Origin: Kiritimatiellia bacterium
GTDB lineage: Bacteria > Verrucomicrobiota > Kiritimatiellia > RFP12 > UBA1067
Assembly (NCBI GenBank): GCA_017514235.1
Contig: JAFWKK010000048.1
Location: 29,729-93,728 of the forward strand
Length of the DNA: 64,000 bases
Reading direction: 5' to 3'
Shown here: positions 40,745 through 48,423 of the stretch, piece by piece
Layout: each line of letters begins with the position of its first letter
Numbering within the stretch: position 1 is the stretch's first letter
Notes under the pieces: model-generated
Seen by the model: only the letters and a program-made list of their open reading frames with translations
Told to the model about the DNA's origin: nothing
The model's database searches: none
Position numbers and translations under genes: made by a program

Positions 40745-41779
40745 GTGGTGGTCACATACAACCGCAGGCGCGCGCTCGGGCATACGCTCGAGCGCGTGCT
40801 TGCCGACGACTCGCCCGTCCGCGGCTGCGCCATCACCGTCCTGGACAACTGCTCGACGGACGGCACGCGCGAACTTCTCGCCGGTCTCGCCGCCGGGCAT
40901 CCCAACCTGACCGTCGTCAGCCGCCGCCGCAACATAGGCGGCAACGCCAACATCGTCCGCGCGTTCGAGTCGGCCTCGCGCAAATACGTCTGGGTGCTGT
41001 GCGACGACGACGACTTCGACTGGAGCCAGTGGCCACCCGTCGGGGAGGCTCTCGCCTCGGACGCGTACGATCTCGTCTTCACCGTAAGCCGCATCGCCCG
41101 CTTGGCGGACAAGCCCGACATCGGCTACCTGGCCTTCCTCGCCGGTTTCGTGCCAGGCTGCATCTACCGCACCGAGCACATCACCGGAGACGTGCTGCAG
41201 AACATGTACGCGATGATACACACGTGGTATCCTCATTGCGTGCTGTCGCTCCACGTCATGTGCAACTTGAAGGGCAGGGTGTTCTTCCGTCCTGACGTTG
41301 ATGTCGTAATACGCAAGCTGCAGACTGAGGACGGCTCCCGCGAGATGACGCAGGAGGAGAACGACAAGACGCTCCTGCGCGGCATCTCGGAGAGCCTTCT
41401 GCACCCTGACATGCGCCGCATGTTCTGGCACGTCGGCTTCGTGAAGGTCGCGCAGATCGTGAACGACGAGTCCGAAAGGGCAAAGGTTATAGAACGCGCC
41501 CGATTCAACGAGGACTGGGCAGGGGACTTCGGACGCTACTGCGAATACGTGGCCGGCTACAACCGCGAGCATTACGGCGGCTCGGTCAAGAACGTCTTCG
41601 ACTTCATGCTCAACCTGCCGAAGTCCAAGAGGCTTGTCTTCCTGATGGCAGTGTTGCGGCCATGGTTGCCGCTTTTTGTGGAGCTGCGGGACGGCAGGGT
41701 GGAGCTTGTGCTCTTCTGGAAGGCCAAGATAAGGGTCTGGGATCGGCGCTGGTTCGGCAGAAAGGACAAGGGTCGGTGA
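40745..41779 (+). CDS. Glycosyltransferase family 2
   Basis: The product (344 residues from GTG 40745) begins VVTYNRRRALGHTLERVL, the GT2 nucleotide-sugar fold. ITVLDNCSTDGT is the second strand, and WVLCDDDDFDW contains the D-x-D-type metal site. It lacks a transmembrane segment. The start is uncertain. GTG 40745 cuts into the first beta strand (DLQVVVVTYNR), and the frame remains open upstream past efp without an ATG or GTG, so a non-standard CTG at 40679 is possible. The stop overlaps the GTG of the next gene (GTGA). Together with the epimerase it probably decorates a surface polysaccharide or lipid-linked sugar. Confidence 0.82.
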   Translation: MVVTYNRRRALGHTLERVLADDSPVRGCAITVLDNCSTDGTRELLAGLAAGHPNLTVVSRRRNIGGNANIVRAFESASRKYVWVLCDDDDFDWSQWPPVGEALASDAYDLVFTVSRIARLADKPDIGYLAFLAGFVPGCIYRTEHITGDVLQNMYAMIHTWYPHCVLSLHVMCNLKGRVFFRPDVDVVIRKLQTEDGSREMTQEENDKTLLRGISESLLHPDMRRMFWHVGFVKVAQIVNDESERAKVIERARFNEDWAGDFGRYCEYVAGYNREHYGGSVKNVFDFMLNLPKSKRLVFLMAVLRPWLPLFVELRDGRVELVLFWKAKIRVWDRRWFGRKDKGR

Positions 41780-42681
41780 GGCGCGTGTTCATCACCGGCG
41801 GCACCGGCTTCTTCGGCAAGTCTATGCTTGACTGTCGCCGCCGCTTCGCCGCATTTCAGAAAGACGAATGGACGGTTCTCTCTCGCGACCCGGATGCCTT
41901 CCGTGCCGGCAACCCGCAGTTCGCCGCGCTGCCAGGCGTCTCGTTCGTGCGCGGCGACGTGCGCGATTTCGCGGCAGACGGGAATTTCGACGACGTCATC
42001 CATGCGGCAACCGCCGCCGTCACGACTCTTTCGGACGGCGAGATGACATCCACGATCGTGGACGGCACGCGACATGTGATCGATTTCGCCAGGCGGTGCG
42101 GGGCGAAAAGGGTCCTGTTCACCAGCTCGGGCGCGGTCTACGGTCCGCAGGTCGCGCCGGTGGCGGAGACTTCCGAATGCCGTCCGGCGACCGCCTACGG
42201 ACGCGGCAAGCTGGAAGCGGAACGGATGCTGGCGGAGTCAGGGCTGGACGTGCGGATCGCTAGGTGCTTTGCCTTCACGGGACCTTTCCTCAGACGCGAC
42301 ATACATTACGCCATCGGCAACTTCATCGGCGACTGCCTTGCAGGACGGGACATCGTTGTCAGTGGCGACGGAACGCCGCGCAGGAGCTACTTGTATGCTG
42401 ACGATCTTGTGAAGTGGCTGTTTGCGATAATGGAGAAGGGAGCGCCGGCGAGGCCGTACAACGTAGGCTCTGCGCGATCTGTATCGATACGCGAGCTTGC
42501 GGAGACGGTCCGCATGGTACTCGGGGGGGCACATGAGGTAAGGGTGCTGTCGGAAGCGAAGTCCGGCCCCGCGTCCGTCTACGTTCCCGACGTGAGCCGT
42601 ATATGTTCCGAGCTTGGCGTAAGGGAGAGCGTCTGTCTTGAGGATGCGATCCACCGCAGTGCCGCCAACCCGTTCACTTGA
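41776..42681 (+). CDS. NAD-dependent sugar-nucleotide epimerase/dehydratase
   Basis: Extended SDR protein of 301 residues. RRVFITGGTGFFGKSML is the Rossmann dinucleotide loop (TGGTGFFG). FVRGDVRDF and DDVIHAATAAVT follow. FTSSGAVYG holds the catalytic Ser, and ATAYGRGKLEAE the Tyr-x-x-x-Lys pair. YLYADDLVKWL and PYNVGSARSVSIRELAE complete the family pattern. I use GTG 41776, which overlaps the glycosyltransferase stop, since the Rossmann motif then starts at residue 4. The open frame begins 38 codons earlier only as a shadow. Substrate is unknown; UDP- or dTDP-sugars are usual. Confidence 0.88.
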   Translation: MRRVFITGGTGFFGKSMLDCRRRFAAFQKDEWTVLSRDPDAFRAGNPQFAALPGVSFVRGDVRDFAADGNFDDVIHAATAAVTTLSDGEMTSTIVDGTRHVIDFARRCGAKRVLFTSSGAVYGPQVAPVAETSECRPATAYGRGKLEAERMLAESGLDVRIARCFAFTGPFLRRDIHYAIGNFIGDCLAGRDIVVSGDGTPRRSYLYADDLVKWLFAIMEKGAPARPYNVGSARSVSIRELAETVRMVLGGAHEVRVLSEAKSGPASVYVPDVSRICSELGVRESVCLEDAIHRSAANPFT

Positions 42682-42698
42682 ATATCGGCGTGGTGTGG

Positions 42699-42727
42699 TT
42701 GCGGTTTCGGACGTGTTTTGATATAAT
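42699..42727 (+). promoter_or_regulatory. Promoter of the InlB-repeat exported protein
   Basis: TTGCGG (42699-42704), a 17-base spacer and TATAAT (42722-42727) precede the ATG at 42775. A leader of about 40 bases ends in AGAAAGGAACTC. Confidence 0.65.
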
Positions 42728-42774
42728 TCTTACAACGTAGGCAAAGACACCTATTACAGAAAGGAACTCTACCG

Positions 42775-44709
42775 ATGGCAACTAACGGCAGGGGAACAGT
42801 GAATTGGCTTGGCATAAGGGCGCTTGCAGTCGGCATCGCCGTTGCTGCAGCGTGTACCGTGCCTGCAGAGGCGGCGGAAGGCGTTCCGTCCAAGAGCGCG
42901 GCGCAAACATCGGTGAAGTGGTATACGAGTCTTGATGAGGCCGTCAAGAAGGCGAAGAAAGTTGGGAAGCCGATCTTGCTTGTAGGCGGACGTGACACCT
43001 GCTCCAACACGACGAGCACCCGCAACACCTGCGAGTCCATGAGCGGCGAGCTCAGCGATTACGTCCTCTGGTACGGTAATGTCGATGAAGATGAAAACAC
43101 GTGGACTTACATGAACGGCCTTGGCTCGTTCGTGCTGCCGCTGACGTGCGTGATCAATCCCTATAGCCCAGACGACTACGTTGTCCGGAAGACTGGGCGC
43201 CTAAGCGCGTCTGACGTGCGGTCGGTTCTTGCCTCGGCTGCGAAGAAGGTGTTCAAGACGGTTACTTTCAATGCCAATGGCGGTACTGTGTCCAAGAAAA
43301 CTAGGAAAGTGCTGGTCGGATACAAGGTAGGAACCTTGCCGAAGGCCACGCGAAAGGGCTATTCTGCGTCGTGGTTCACGCAGAAGAGCGGCGGTTCGGA
43401 GGTGAAGTCCACGACCAAGGTGAAGAAGAACGTCACATACTATGCGCACTGGACCGCGAACGCCTACAGGATCAAGTTCAACGCGAACGGCGGGAGCGGT
43501 TCTATGGATACGATCCAGGCCACCTACGGGAAGCGCGTGACGCTGCCGGCCAACACCTTCAAACGGTCGAAGTACACGTTCAAGGGCTGGGGGACTAAGA
43601 AGAGCGGCGCTGTCGTCTACAAGAACAAGGCGGAGGTGAAGAACCTCACCGAGAAGGATGGCGGCGCAGTCACGCTCTATGCCGTATGGAAGGCGAAATC
43701 GGCGAAGGCGGCGGCGATGGCTGGCTCTGCAGGTGCTTCGTCTTCCGTCGCCAAGGCTGCGAAGAGCAAGACTGCCTTCACGTCCACGACCAAGAAGCTT
43801 GCGACGACGCCTAAGAACGGCAACATCGGCGTAAAGTTGTCGCTGAAGATCGGCGTGTCCTCTTCCTCCACGAGCCTGAAGTTCTCGGCAAAGAACCTGC
43901 CGAAGGGGCTTTCCATAAACAAGAATACAGGCAAGATATCCGGCGTGCCGCGGAAGCCGGGATCCTTCACGTCCACGGTGACGGTGAAGGACTCGTCGGG
44001 CAAGAGCATTTCGCAGGACGTGAAGTTCAAGATCATCGTTCCGGTTTGGGCGAAGGGCACGTTCTACGGCACGGCGATGCCTGACGGCAAGAACAAGTCG
44101 TACTTCCGGTTCACGGTCGGGGAGACCGGCAAGGTGTCCGGCAAGGTCATGTACAAGGGCAAGTGGAAATCGTTCAAGTCGTCCATGTCGTGCTCGTCAG
44201 ACGGCGTGGTGGGTTTCTCGCCCAAGGTTGACCTGGGCTCTGGAAAGACTTTCAAGCCGGGCAAGATAGTTGTGCAGCCGGCCGAGAAGGGCGGGTATGT
44301 CTACGCGGCTGCTGGCAACGCCGACGGCGACGTGATTGCGCAGGCGAGGTCGGGCTTTGTCAAGAGCGGCAAGAAGTTCGAGGCGCTTCTGAACACGGAA
44401 TACGAGTTCAACAGGGACGACGCCGACTCTGGCCTTACGAAGAGCAGCGACAGGCTGTTTGTGAAGTTCGGCAACAACGACACCGTGACGGTGACAGGGA
44501 AGGTGAAGGGCACGAAGATCGACGAGTTCAGTTGGGCCCTGCTCTTCTTCCACAGGGAGCCTTCCGTTAGCGGAGACGGCAGCGAGACGATCTACCTGTC
44601 GCTGGAAATCTGCGAGCCGTCGCTCTCGTACTATCGCAGGATCGTCTTCAGGGTGTACGTCGATTCGGACGGCAATGTGAGCGATCCCCACGCCTCGTTC
44701 CAGAAATGA
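42775..44709 (+). CDS. Exported thioredoxin-like, InlB-repeat and Ig-like protein
   Basis: The 644-residue product has a signal peptide (WLGIRALAVGIAVAAACTVPAEA). Residues about 45-155 look thioredoxin-like (WYTSLDEAVKKAKKVGKPILLVGG) with widely spaced cysteines rather than a C-x-x-C. Two Listeria-Bacteroides (InlB B-type) repeats follow (VTFNANGGTVSK ... YYAHWT, and IKFNANGGSGSMDTIQATYG ... LYAVWK). An Ala-Ser-Lys linker leads to a putative Ig domain (LSLKIGVSSSSTSLKFSAKNLPKGLS, NKNTGKISGVPRKPGSF). The last 220 residues are a beta-rich domain (GTFYGTAMPDGK ...). It is probably a surface protein of the cell envelope; no enzymatic role can be shown. Confidence 0.75.
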   Translation: MATNGRGTVNWLGIRALAVGIAVAAACTVPAEAAEGVPSKSAAQTSVKWYTSLDEAVKKAKKVGKPILLVGGRDTCSNTTSTRNTCESMSGELSDYVLWYGNVDEDENTWTYMNGLGSFVLPLTCVINPYSPDDYVVRKTGRLSASDVRSVLASAAKKVFKTVTFNANGGTVSKKTRKVLVGYKVGTLPKATRKGYSASWFTQKSGGSEVKSTTKVKKNVTYYAHWTANAYRIKFNANGGSGSMDTIQATYGKRVTLPANTFKRSKYTFKGWGTKKSGAVVYKNKAEVKNLTEKDGGAVTLYAVWKAKSAKAAAMAGSAGASSSVAKAAKSKTAFTSTTKKLATTPKNGNIGVKLSLKIGVSSSSTSLKFSAKNLPKGLSINKNTGKISGVPRKPGSFTSTVTVKDSSGKSISQDVKFKIIVPVWAKGTFYGTAMPDGKNKSYFRFTVGETGKVSGKVMYKGKWKSFKSSMSCSSDGVVGFSPKVDLGSGKTFKPGKIVVQPAEKGGYVYAAAGNADGDVIAQARSGFVKSGKKFEALLNTEYEFNRDDADSGLTKSSDRLFVKFGNNDTVTVTGKVKGTKIDEFSWALLFFHREPSVSGDGSETIYLSLEICEPSLSYYRRIVFRVYVDSDGNVSDPHASFQK

Positions 44710-44746
44710 CCGTGGAGGAGTCCCGTTTTTGCGGGAAGTGCTCCCC

Positions 44747-44776
44747 TTGACGCGGGTGAGCACTTTATTATATACT
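44747..44776 (+). promoter_or_regulatory. Promoter of rplU-rpmA
   Basis: TTGACG (44747-44752), an 18-base spacer and TATACT (44771-44776) precede rplU at 44848. The leader of about 65 bases contains a small CTTTCGTGGCGAAAG hairpin, which could be a control site for the L21-L27 operon. Confidence 0.7.
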
Positions 44777-44847
44777 ATTCAATCCTCAGTCTTTCGTGGC
44801 GAAAGTTCTCCACAAGGAAGGCGGGGCTAACCTAAGGAAAGAAAAAC

Positions 44848-45162
44848 ATGGAAGCATACGCTGTTCTCGAAACCGGCGGCAAGCAGGTGCTTGTCAAGGT
44901 CGGTGACAAGATCGAGATTGAAAAGCTCTCGGTCGAAGCGGGGCAGGATGCCGTGCTTGAAACCGTTTGTGCGGTTTCGGACGGAACCACCCTCAAGGTC
45001 GGAAAGCCTTATGTCGAAGGCGCCAAGGTCACGCTCGCGGTTGACGGCGTCAAGCGCGGCAAGAAGGTGATCAACTTCAAGATGAAGCGCCGGAAAGGCG
45101 CACGCCGTCTCGTCGGCCACCGCCAGTCGCTGACGGTCGCCACCGTCAAGGCTATCGCCTGA
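44848..45162 (+). CDS. rplU: 50S ribosomal protein bL21
   Basis: The 104-residue product matches bL21: [52 protein letters not shown], and the C-terminal [21 protein letters not shown]. It binds 23S rRNA in the large subunit. It is followed 13 bases later by rpmA, the usual bL21-bL27 pair. Confidence 0.97.
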   Translation: MEAYAVLETGGKQVLVKVGDKIEIEKLSVEAGQDAVLETVCAVSDGTTLKVGKPYVEGAKVTLAVDGVKRGKKVINFKMKRRKGARRLVGHRQSLTVATVKAIA

Positions 45163-45175
45163 AAGGAGGAATGAG

Positions 45176-45412
45176 ATGGCAAGTTCAGCATCTGCCCGCA
45201 ACGGGCGCGACTCCAATCCGAAGTATCTCGGCGTCAAGGCGTATGACGGCCAGTCCCTCAAGGCAGGCTCGATAATCGTCCGCCAGCGCGGCACCAAGAT
45301 ACACCCCGGCAAGAATGTCGGCTGCGGCCGCGACTTCACGCTCTTCGCCCTCAAGGACGGCAAGGTGAAGTTCATAAAGGACGGCAAGGTAGTCACGATC
45401 GTAGAGGCGTGA
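45176..45412 (+). CDS. rpmA: 50S ribosomal protein bL27
   Basis: The 78-residue product has [42 protein letters not shown] and the C-terminal [18 protein letters not shown] of bL27, whose N-terminus reaches the peptidyl-transferase centre. The N-terminus is [13 protein letters not shown], shorter in lysine than the common MAHKKG form. AAAGGAGGAATGAG precedes the ATG. A GC-rich hairpin follows the stop. Confidence 0.97.
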   Translation: MASSASARNGRDSNPKYLGVKAYDGQSLKAGSIIVRQRGTKIHPGKNVGCGRDFTLFALKDGKVKFIKDGKVVTIVEA

Positions 45413-45420
45413 CAATGGGG

Positions 45421-45447
45421 AGTGGCGGCTTGCAAGGAGCCGCCGCT
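45421..45447 (+). terminator. GC-rich hairpin after rpmA
   Basis: AGTGGCGGCT and AGCCGCCGCT form a stem of about 10 bp (one G-T pair) around a 7-base loop. Only a short CTTCTGTT follows, so termination would be weak. The hairpin overlaps the -35 box of the next promoter. Confidence 0.45.
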
Positions 45448-45458
45448 TCTGTTACAAT
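45430..45458 (+). promoter_or_regulatory. Promoter of the TRL-like gene
   Basis: TTGCAA (45430-45435), a 17-base spacer and TACAAT (45453-45458). The gene starts at 45517 with AAAAGGAGAAAAACC before it. Confidence 0.55.
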
Positions 45459-45516
45459 ATCCGCGTTCGCGAGGCGTGCTTGCGGACGGCAAATAAAAAT
45501 AAAAGGAGAAAAACCA

Positions 45517-45843
45517 ATGAAGAAACTACTGTTCATCGCTGCTACTGCGGCACTTGGCGGCTGCGCTCAGCTTAGCGGCCCCAGCGCCACCTCGGCTCTC
45601 GGCTTCGGCGGCATCATTGACGACAACTGCTCGCCGGCGTCGTTCCGTATCGACAACACCGTGAAGGCTGCCAAGTGCGGTGCGGCCACGAGCAAGAGCA
45701 TCGTTCTTTACACATCCGGTGACAGCTCGATCAAGGCGGCTATGGACGCCGGTGGGATCTCCAAGATCCATCACATCGACTACAAGGTGTTCAACATCTT
45801 CAACCTGTACTCCACGGCGACGACCATCGTCTGGGGCGAGTAA
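45517..45843 (+). CDS. TRL-like family lipoprotein
   Basis: The 108-residue product has a lipoprotein signal (MKKLLFIAATAALGGCA, Cys16). The body matches the TRL-like family (tRNA-associated-locus protein first described in Helicobacter): AAKCGAATSKSIVLYTSGDS, SIKAAMDAGGISKIHHIDYK and STATTIVWGE. Function is unknown. I start at ATG 45517 because of the lipobox and ribosome-binding site; the open frame extends upstream without meaning. It is the last chromosomal gene before the mobile element and, fittingly, precedes a tRNA-D-arm-like hairpin. Confidence 0.8.
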   Translation: MKKLLFIAATAALGGCAQLSGPSATSALGFGGIIDDNCSPASFRIDNTVKAAKCGAATSKSIVLYTSGDSSIKAAMDAGGISKIHHIDYKVFNIFNLYSTATTIVWGE

Positions 45844-45880
45844 GACGGCAGCGTCTAGATTCGTTTGACTGACGTGGGAT

Positions 45881-45932
45881 CGTAGCTCAACTGGACAGAA
45901 GATTTGATCTTGTCCGGTTGAGCTACGTTTTT
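45881..45932 (+). terminator. Long hairpin with T-run, left arm identical to a tRNA D-arm pattern
   Basis: CGTAGCTCAAC (45881-45891) pairs with GTTGAGCTACG (45917-45927). GGACA/TGTCC and AAGAT/ATCTT extend the stem toward a 3-base loop, and T5 follows. It should end the TRL transcript. The left arm, CGTAGCTCAACTGGACAGA, reads like the D-arm of a bacterial tRNA (for example tRNA-Arg). No full cloverleaf can be built. Confidence 0.75.
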
Positions 45933-45943
45933 GGTTCGTAGGG

Positions 45944-45973
45944 TTGATTTACACGGAAAATCCGTGCTATACT
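45944..45973 (+). promoter_or_regulatory. Integrase promoter with palindrome in the spacer
   Basis: TTGATT (45944-45949), an 18-base spacer and TATACT (45968-45973). The spacer holds a perfect inverted repeat CACGGA-aaa-TCCGTG (45952-45966), a likely operator. Confidence 0.6.
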
Positions 45974-45996
45974 TTGTGTAAGTCAATTACACAAAG
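45972..45996. repeat. Inverted pair of the TTACACAAAG 10-mer
   Basis: CTTTGTGTAA (45972-45981) and TTACACAAAG (45987-45996) form a perfect 10-bp inverted repeat with a 5-base spacer. It overlaps the predicted integrase transcript start. It may be an operator or a recombinase core/arm site. Confidence 0.75.
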
Positions 45997-46026
45997 TGCC
46001 GTCGGATGCCGTGAATGGAGGGTCTT

Positions 46027-46047
46027 TTACACAAAGTTTACACAAAG
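46027..46047 (+). repeat. Two direct TTACACAAAG copies, 11 bp apart
   Basis: Copies lie at 46027-46036 and 46038-46047, on one face of the helix, just before the integrase gene. The same 10-mer recurs at 58884, 58903, 63851 and 63863. Confidence 0.75.
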
Positions 46048-46082
46048 TTCGCGGCGGTTTGCGGCAGAAAAAAAGGTCGAAA

Positions 46083-47324
46083 ATGAAGGCTGCGAAGATT
46101 AAGTCCGTGATGCCAGGCGTCACGGTCAGAGTCGGCAAGCGAGGCAAGAGCGTCCGCTTCGCCTGCATGGTGAATGGCACACGCCATACGAAGACGTGCG
46201 AGCTGCCGGTTGATCTGTTGGTCGCCGATAACGGCTCGCCTACCCGTGAGCTGAAAAGCGAGTACGGACGCTGGGTGAATGAATGCACCGTCAAGAGCGG
46301 AAGAGCCGGACGCGTCGGAATGAGAGTTCCGACAATCAAGGAATTGATTGACGCCTATAAAGAAATAGCATGGAAGCGTCAGGCGGATCCACGCTTCAAG
46401 AAAGCCGATCGCACGATCGAGACTGCCATCCAGAACTTTAATTACTGTCTCACGGCCAGCGGGCTTAGGGACACCAGGCCGTATACCGACCTCGTGAACT
46501 ACGACATGGTGAGGCGAATCGCCGACTATTTCGTGAGGAGCAAGGATGACGGCGGAAGCGGTCTGTCGGCACTGTCAGCCTGGACTTACATTTCGAGCTT
46601 GCAAAGCGTGACGGCGAAGTGGACGCTTGTGGAATATCGCTACAAGGGTTTTCTGGTTGAGTCGCAGACGCTGCCTAAGCAGTCGCTGTTCGGGATATCG
46701 GCCGATCCTAAGCAGTATGAGGAACTGCCGCGCAAGGTCGTGACGCAGATATGGGAATGGTACATGAAGCTCGGAGGCCCGAAGCGTGAGAGTTCCGACT
46801 TGACAGAGGCGGAACGCAGCCAGGCGTTCTATGCGACGTGTATGCTGGAGTTGGCAATGAGGCCGAAGGACATCGGGGAACTGACGGCGGAGAACTTTCC
46901 GCTGGCGGCGAATGGACATCATAGGCTGGTGTATCGTCCGACGAAGACGCGGGAGTCGAGCAACAGGCGTGTGGACATCGAGATACCGGATGCGCTGTAT
47001 GAGAAGCTGAGAGCGCTGAAGCCGGAGGAGTTTGGGGAAGGGGATTTGTTCGTGCCGCATTTGCGCGGCGCAGAAGATGCAGTGAACGAGTCACTTAGGG
47101 CAGCGGTGCCGTGGCTGAAGTGTAAGCAGAAGGCGAGCTATGAGCTGCGCAAGCTCTGCATACACACGATACTGGTTACGCCGGTCGAGCAGGGCGGCGG
47201 AGTCGACCAGGCTGTGAGGCTTTCTGGCGACCGGCGCGACACGATTGAAAAATACTACTGCGACCCGTACAAGTCGCATGTCGCGTTGCCGGAAGCGCCG
47301 CTGAAGGCGTTTTTGGGGAAGTAG
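46083..47324 (+). CDS. Tyrosine recombinase (phage-type integrase)
   Basis: The 413-residue product is a site-specific recombinase. The C-terminal catalytic domain has Arg260 in LELAMRPKDIGEL, the second box Arg356 in SYELRKLCIHTIL, and the nucleophile Tyr391 or Tyr392 in GDRRDTIEKYYCDPY. The usual H-x-x-R is seen only as L-R-K here, an acceptable variant in many integrases. The N-terminal part has an Arg/Lys-rich arm-binding-like segment (TVRVGKRGKSVRFACMVNG) and a core-binding helical domain (FNYCLTASGLRDTRPYTDL). I use ATG 46083; the longer frame from GTG 45996 would cover the repeated binding sites and lacks a ribosome-binding site. It should catalyse integration and excision of this element. 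Confidence 0.92.
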   Translation: MKAAKIKSVMPGVTVRVGKRGKSVRFACMVNGTRHTKTCELPVDLLVADNGSPTRELKSEYGRWVNECTVKSGRAGRVGMRVPTIKELIDAYKEIAWKRQADPRFKKADRTIETAIQNFNYCLTASGLRDTRPYTDLVNYDMVRRIADYFVRSKDDGGSGLSALSAWTYISSLQSVTAKWTLVEYRYKGFLVESQTLPKQSLFGISADPKQYEELPRKVVTQIWEWYMKLGGPKRESSDLTEAERSQAFYATCMLELAMRPKDIGELTAENFPLAANGHHRLVYRPTKTRESSNRRVDIEIPDALYEKLRALKPEEFGEGDLFVPHLRGAEDAVNESLRAAVPWLKCKQKASYELRKLCIHTILVTPVEQGGGVDQAVRLSGDRRDTIEKYYCDPYKSHVALPEAPLKAFLGK

Positions 47325-47380
47325 TGGTTAGTGCGTAGTGGTTAGTGCGTAGTGGTTAGTGCGTAGTGGTTAGTGCGTAG
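47321..47380 (+). repeat. Four tandem 14-bp units plus a partial
   Basis: GTAGTGGTTAGTGC is repeated exactly at 47321, 47335, 47349 and 47363, followed by GTAG. The first unit contains the integrase stop codon. No spacers are present, so this is not a CRISPR array. Confidence 0.9.
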
Positions 47381-47402
47381 TTACGGGTAACGTTACCCGT
47401 AA
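47381..47402. repeat. Perfect 22-bp palindrome
   Basis: TTACGGGTAAC is followed directly by its complement GTTACCCGTAA. It abuts the tandem units and is a good candidate protein-binding site. Confidence 0.85.
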
Positions 47403-47410
47403 AATGACGC

Positions 47411-47446
47411 GGCGAGGGGCGATTTAGGTCGCTCCTCGCCTGTTTT
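47411..47446 (+). terminator. Rho-independent terminator of the integrase gene
   Basis: GGCGAGGGGCGA (47411-47422) pairs with TCGCTCCTCGCC (47429-47440), one G-T pair, with a 6-base loop, followed by TGTTTT. Confidence 0.85.
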
Positions 47447-47450
47447 GTAG

Positions 47451-47489
47451 TATAATTCCGCCGAAAACACCCGACGTTGGCACGTCGGG
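47451..47489 (+). promoter_or_regulatory. -10 box and 5'-leader hairpin of the ejection-type operon
   Basis: TATAAT (47451-47456) sits 58 bases before the next ATG. The leader has a 7-bp hairpin, CCCGACG-TTGGCA-CGTCGGG (47470-47489), which could protect the transcript. The -35 box would lie inside the terminator stem and is weak. Confidence 0.6.
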
Positions 47490-47514
47490 AGCACAACAGA
47501 AAGGAGCACAGACG

Positions 47515-48321
47515 ATGGCATTATCACATGAGGATTATATGGCTGCGCGGCGGAGGAGGCTTGAGGCGAACGCGATGATCGCGAGGAGTGATCCTGGGCG
47601 GTTCTCGTCGTTCGAGCGCAACGCGCTTCTTGGGATGCAGCATACGAAGAGCGGCGACATCCCGCTCCAGGACCGTCAGGAGCGGCAGGGGCTTCAGGAC
47701 TTTGAATTGGCGAAGCTGAGGCAGCAGGGCGAGAACGAACTTAAGGTCGCGGAGCAGAAGCGGTTCGGGATGGCGGAGCAGGGCATGAAGGCGGCGGAAT
47801 GGGGATTCAAGGGCGAAGAGGTAAAAGCCGAAGCAGGGCTCAAGCAGGCCGAGATAGACGCGGCGACGAAGCGTTATGGATTCGACAAGGACGCGGAGAC
47901 GAAGCGGTACGGCTTCGACAAGGACTTCGAAGGAAAGAAGTATGGGGCGGACGCTACCGTGGATGCGGAGACTGAACGCCAGAAGGGCGCGCTTGCGGTG
48001 GCGAAGCAGCAGGGCGAGACGGCGGCAACCGTTGCCGGCATACAGCAGAGCGGAGCGGTCAACGTTGCGGCGCAGCAGGCGAGGATCGCGGCGGCGCAGC
48101 AGGCGAGGAAGGACAACCAGAGCACCGAGACGCTGTTGCAGAGGGAGCGCGCCAGCCTCAGGAAGGCGCATTCGACATGGACAGACGAGCAGATTGACGC
48201 GGCGGCGAGGAAGAACATCGGCGGCGAGGGCGGCGGGTTGCCGAAGGAAGGCGCCGTCAAGACGCTCTCAAGCGGCAAGAAGGCCGTCTTCAGGAACGGG
48301 CGGTGGCAGTTAGCCGGCTAA
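47515..48321 (+). CDS. Coiled-coil protein, probable internal virion/ejection protein
   Basis: The 268-residue product is almost wholly helical and rich in Ala, Gln, Glu and Lys. It has heptad-like and repeated segments (KRYGFDKDAETKRYGFDKD shows an 8-residue duplication). No signal peptide or membrane segment is seen. The C-terminus ends in a small beta-type motif (KTLSSGKKAVFRNGRWQLAG). Such Gln/Ala-rich coiled coils placed just before a giant polyvalent gene match internal virion (T7 gp14-like) proteins of podoviruses in position and composition, not in clear sequence. AGAAAGGAGCACAGACG precedes the start. It likely travels in the particle with the giant protein. Confidence 0.6.
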   Translation: MALSHEDYMAARRRRLEANAMIARSDPGRFSSFERNALLGMQHTKSGDIPLQDRQERQGLQDFELAKLRQQGENELKVAEQKRFGMAEQGMKAAEWGFKGEEVKAEAGLKQAEIDAATKRYGFDKDAETKRYGFDKDFEGKKYGADATVDAETERQKGALAVAKQQGETAATVAGIQQSGAVNVAAQQARIAAAQQARKDNQSTETLLQRERASLRKAHSTWTDEQIDAAARKNIGGEGGGLPKEGAVKTLSSGKKAVFRNGRWQLAG

Positions 48322-48423
48322 ACGACAGGACAAGCGGGACAGGCGGGACGAGCGAGACCGGCGCCTCTCCCGTCTGCCGAACCAGTCCATCCGGTCATCG
48401 CGTGAGAAAACGAAAGGCTTACC

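Noticed and set aside
44717-44744. Terminator after the InlB-repeat gene
   Set aside because: The TCCCG/CGGGA stem is only 5 bp, with the T-run in the loop rather than after the stem; too weak to call.
45871-45945. Complete tRNA gene at the element junction
   Set aside because: Only the D-arm-like part is present; the anticodon and T-arms are replaced by the inverted copy, so no cloverleaf forms.
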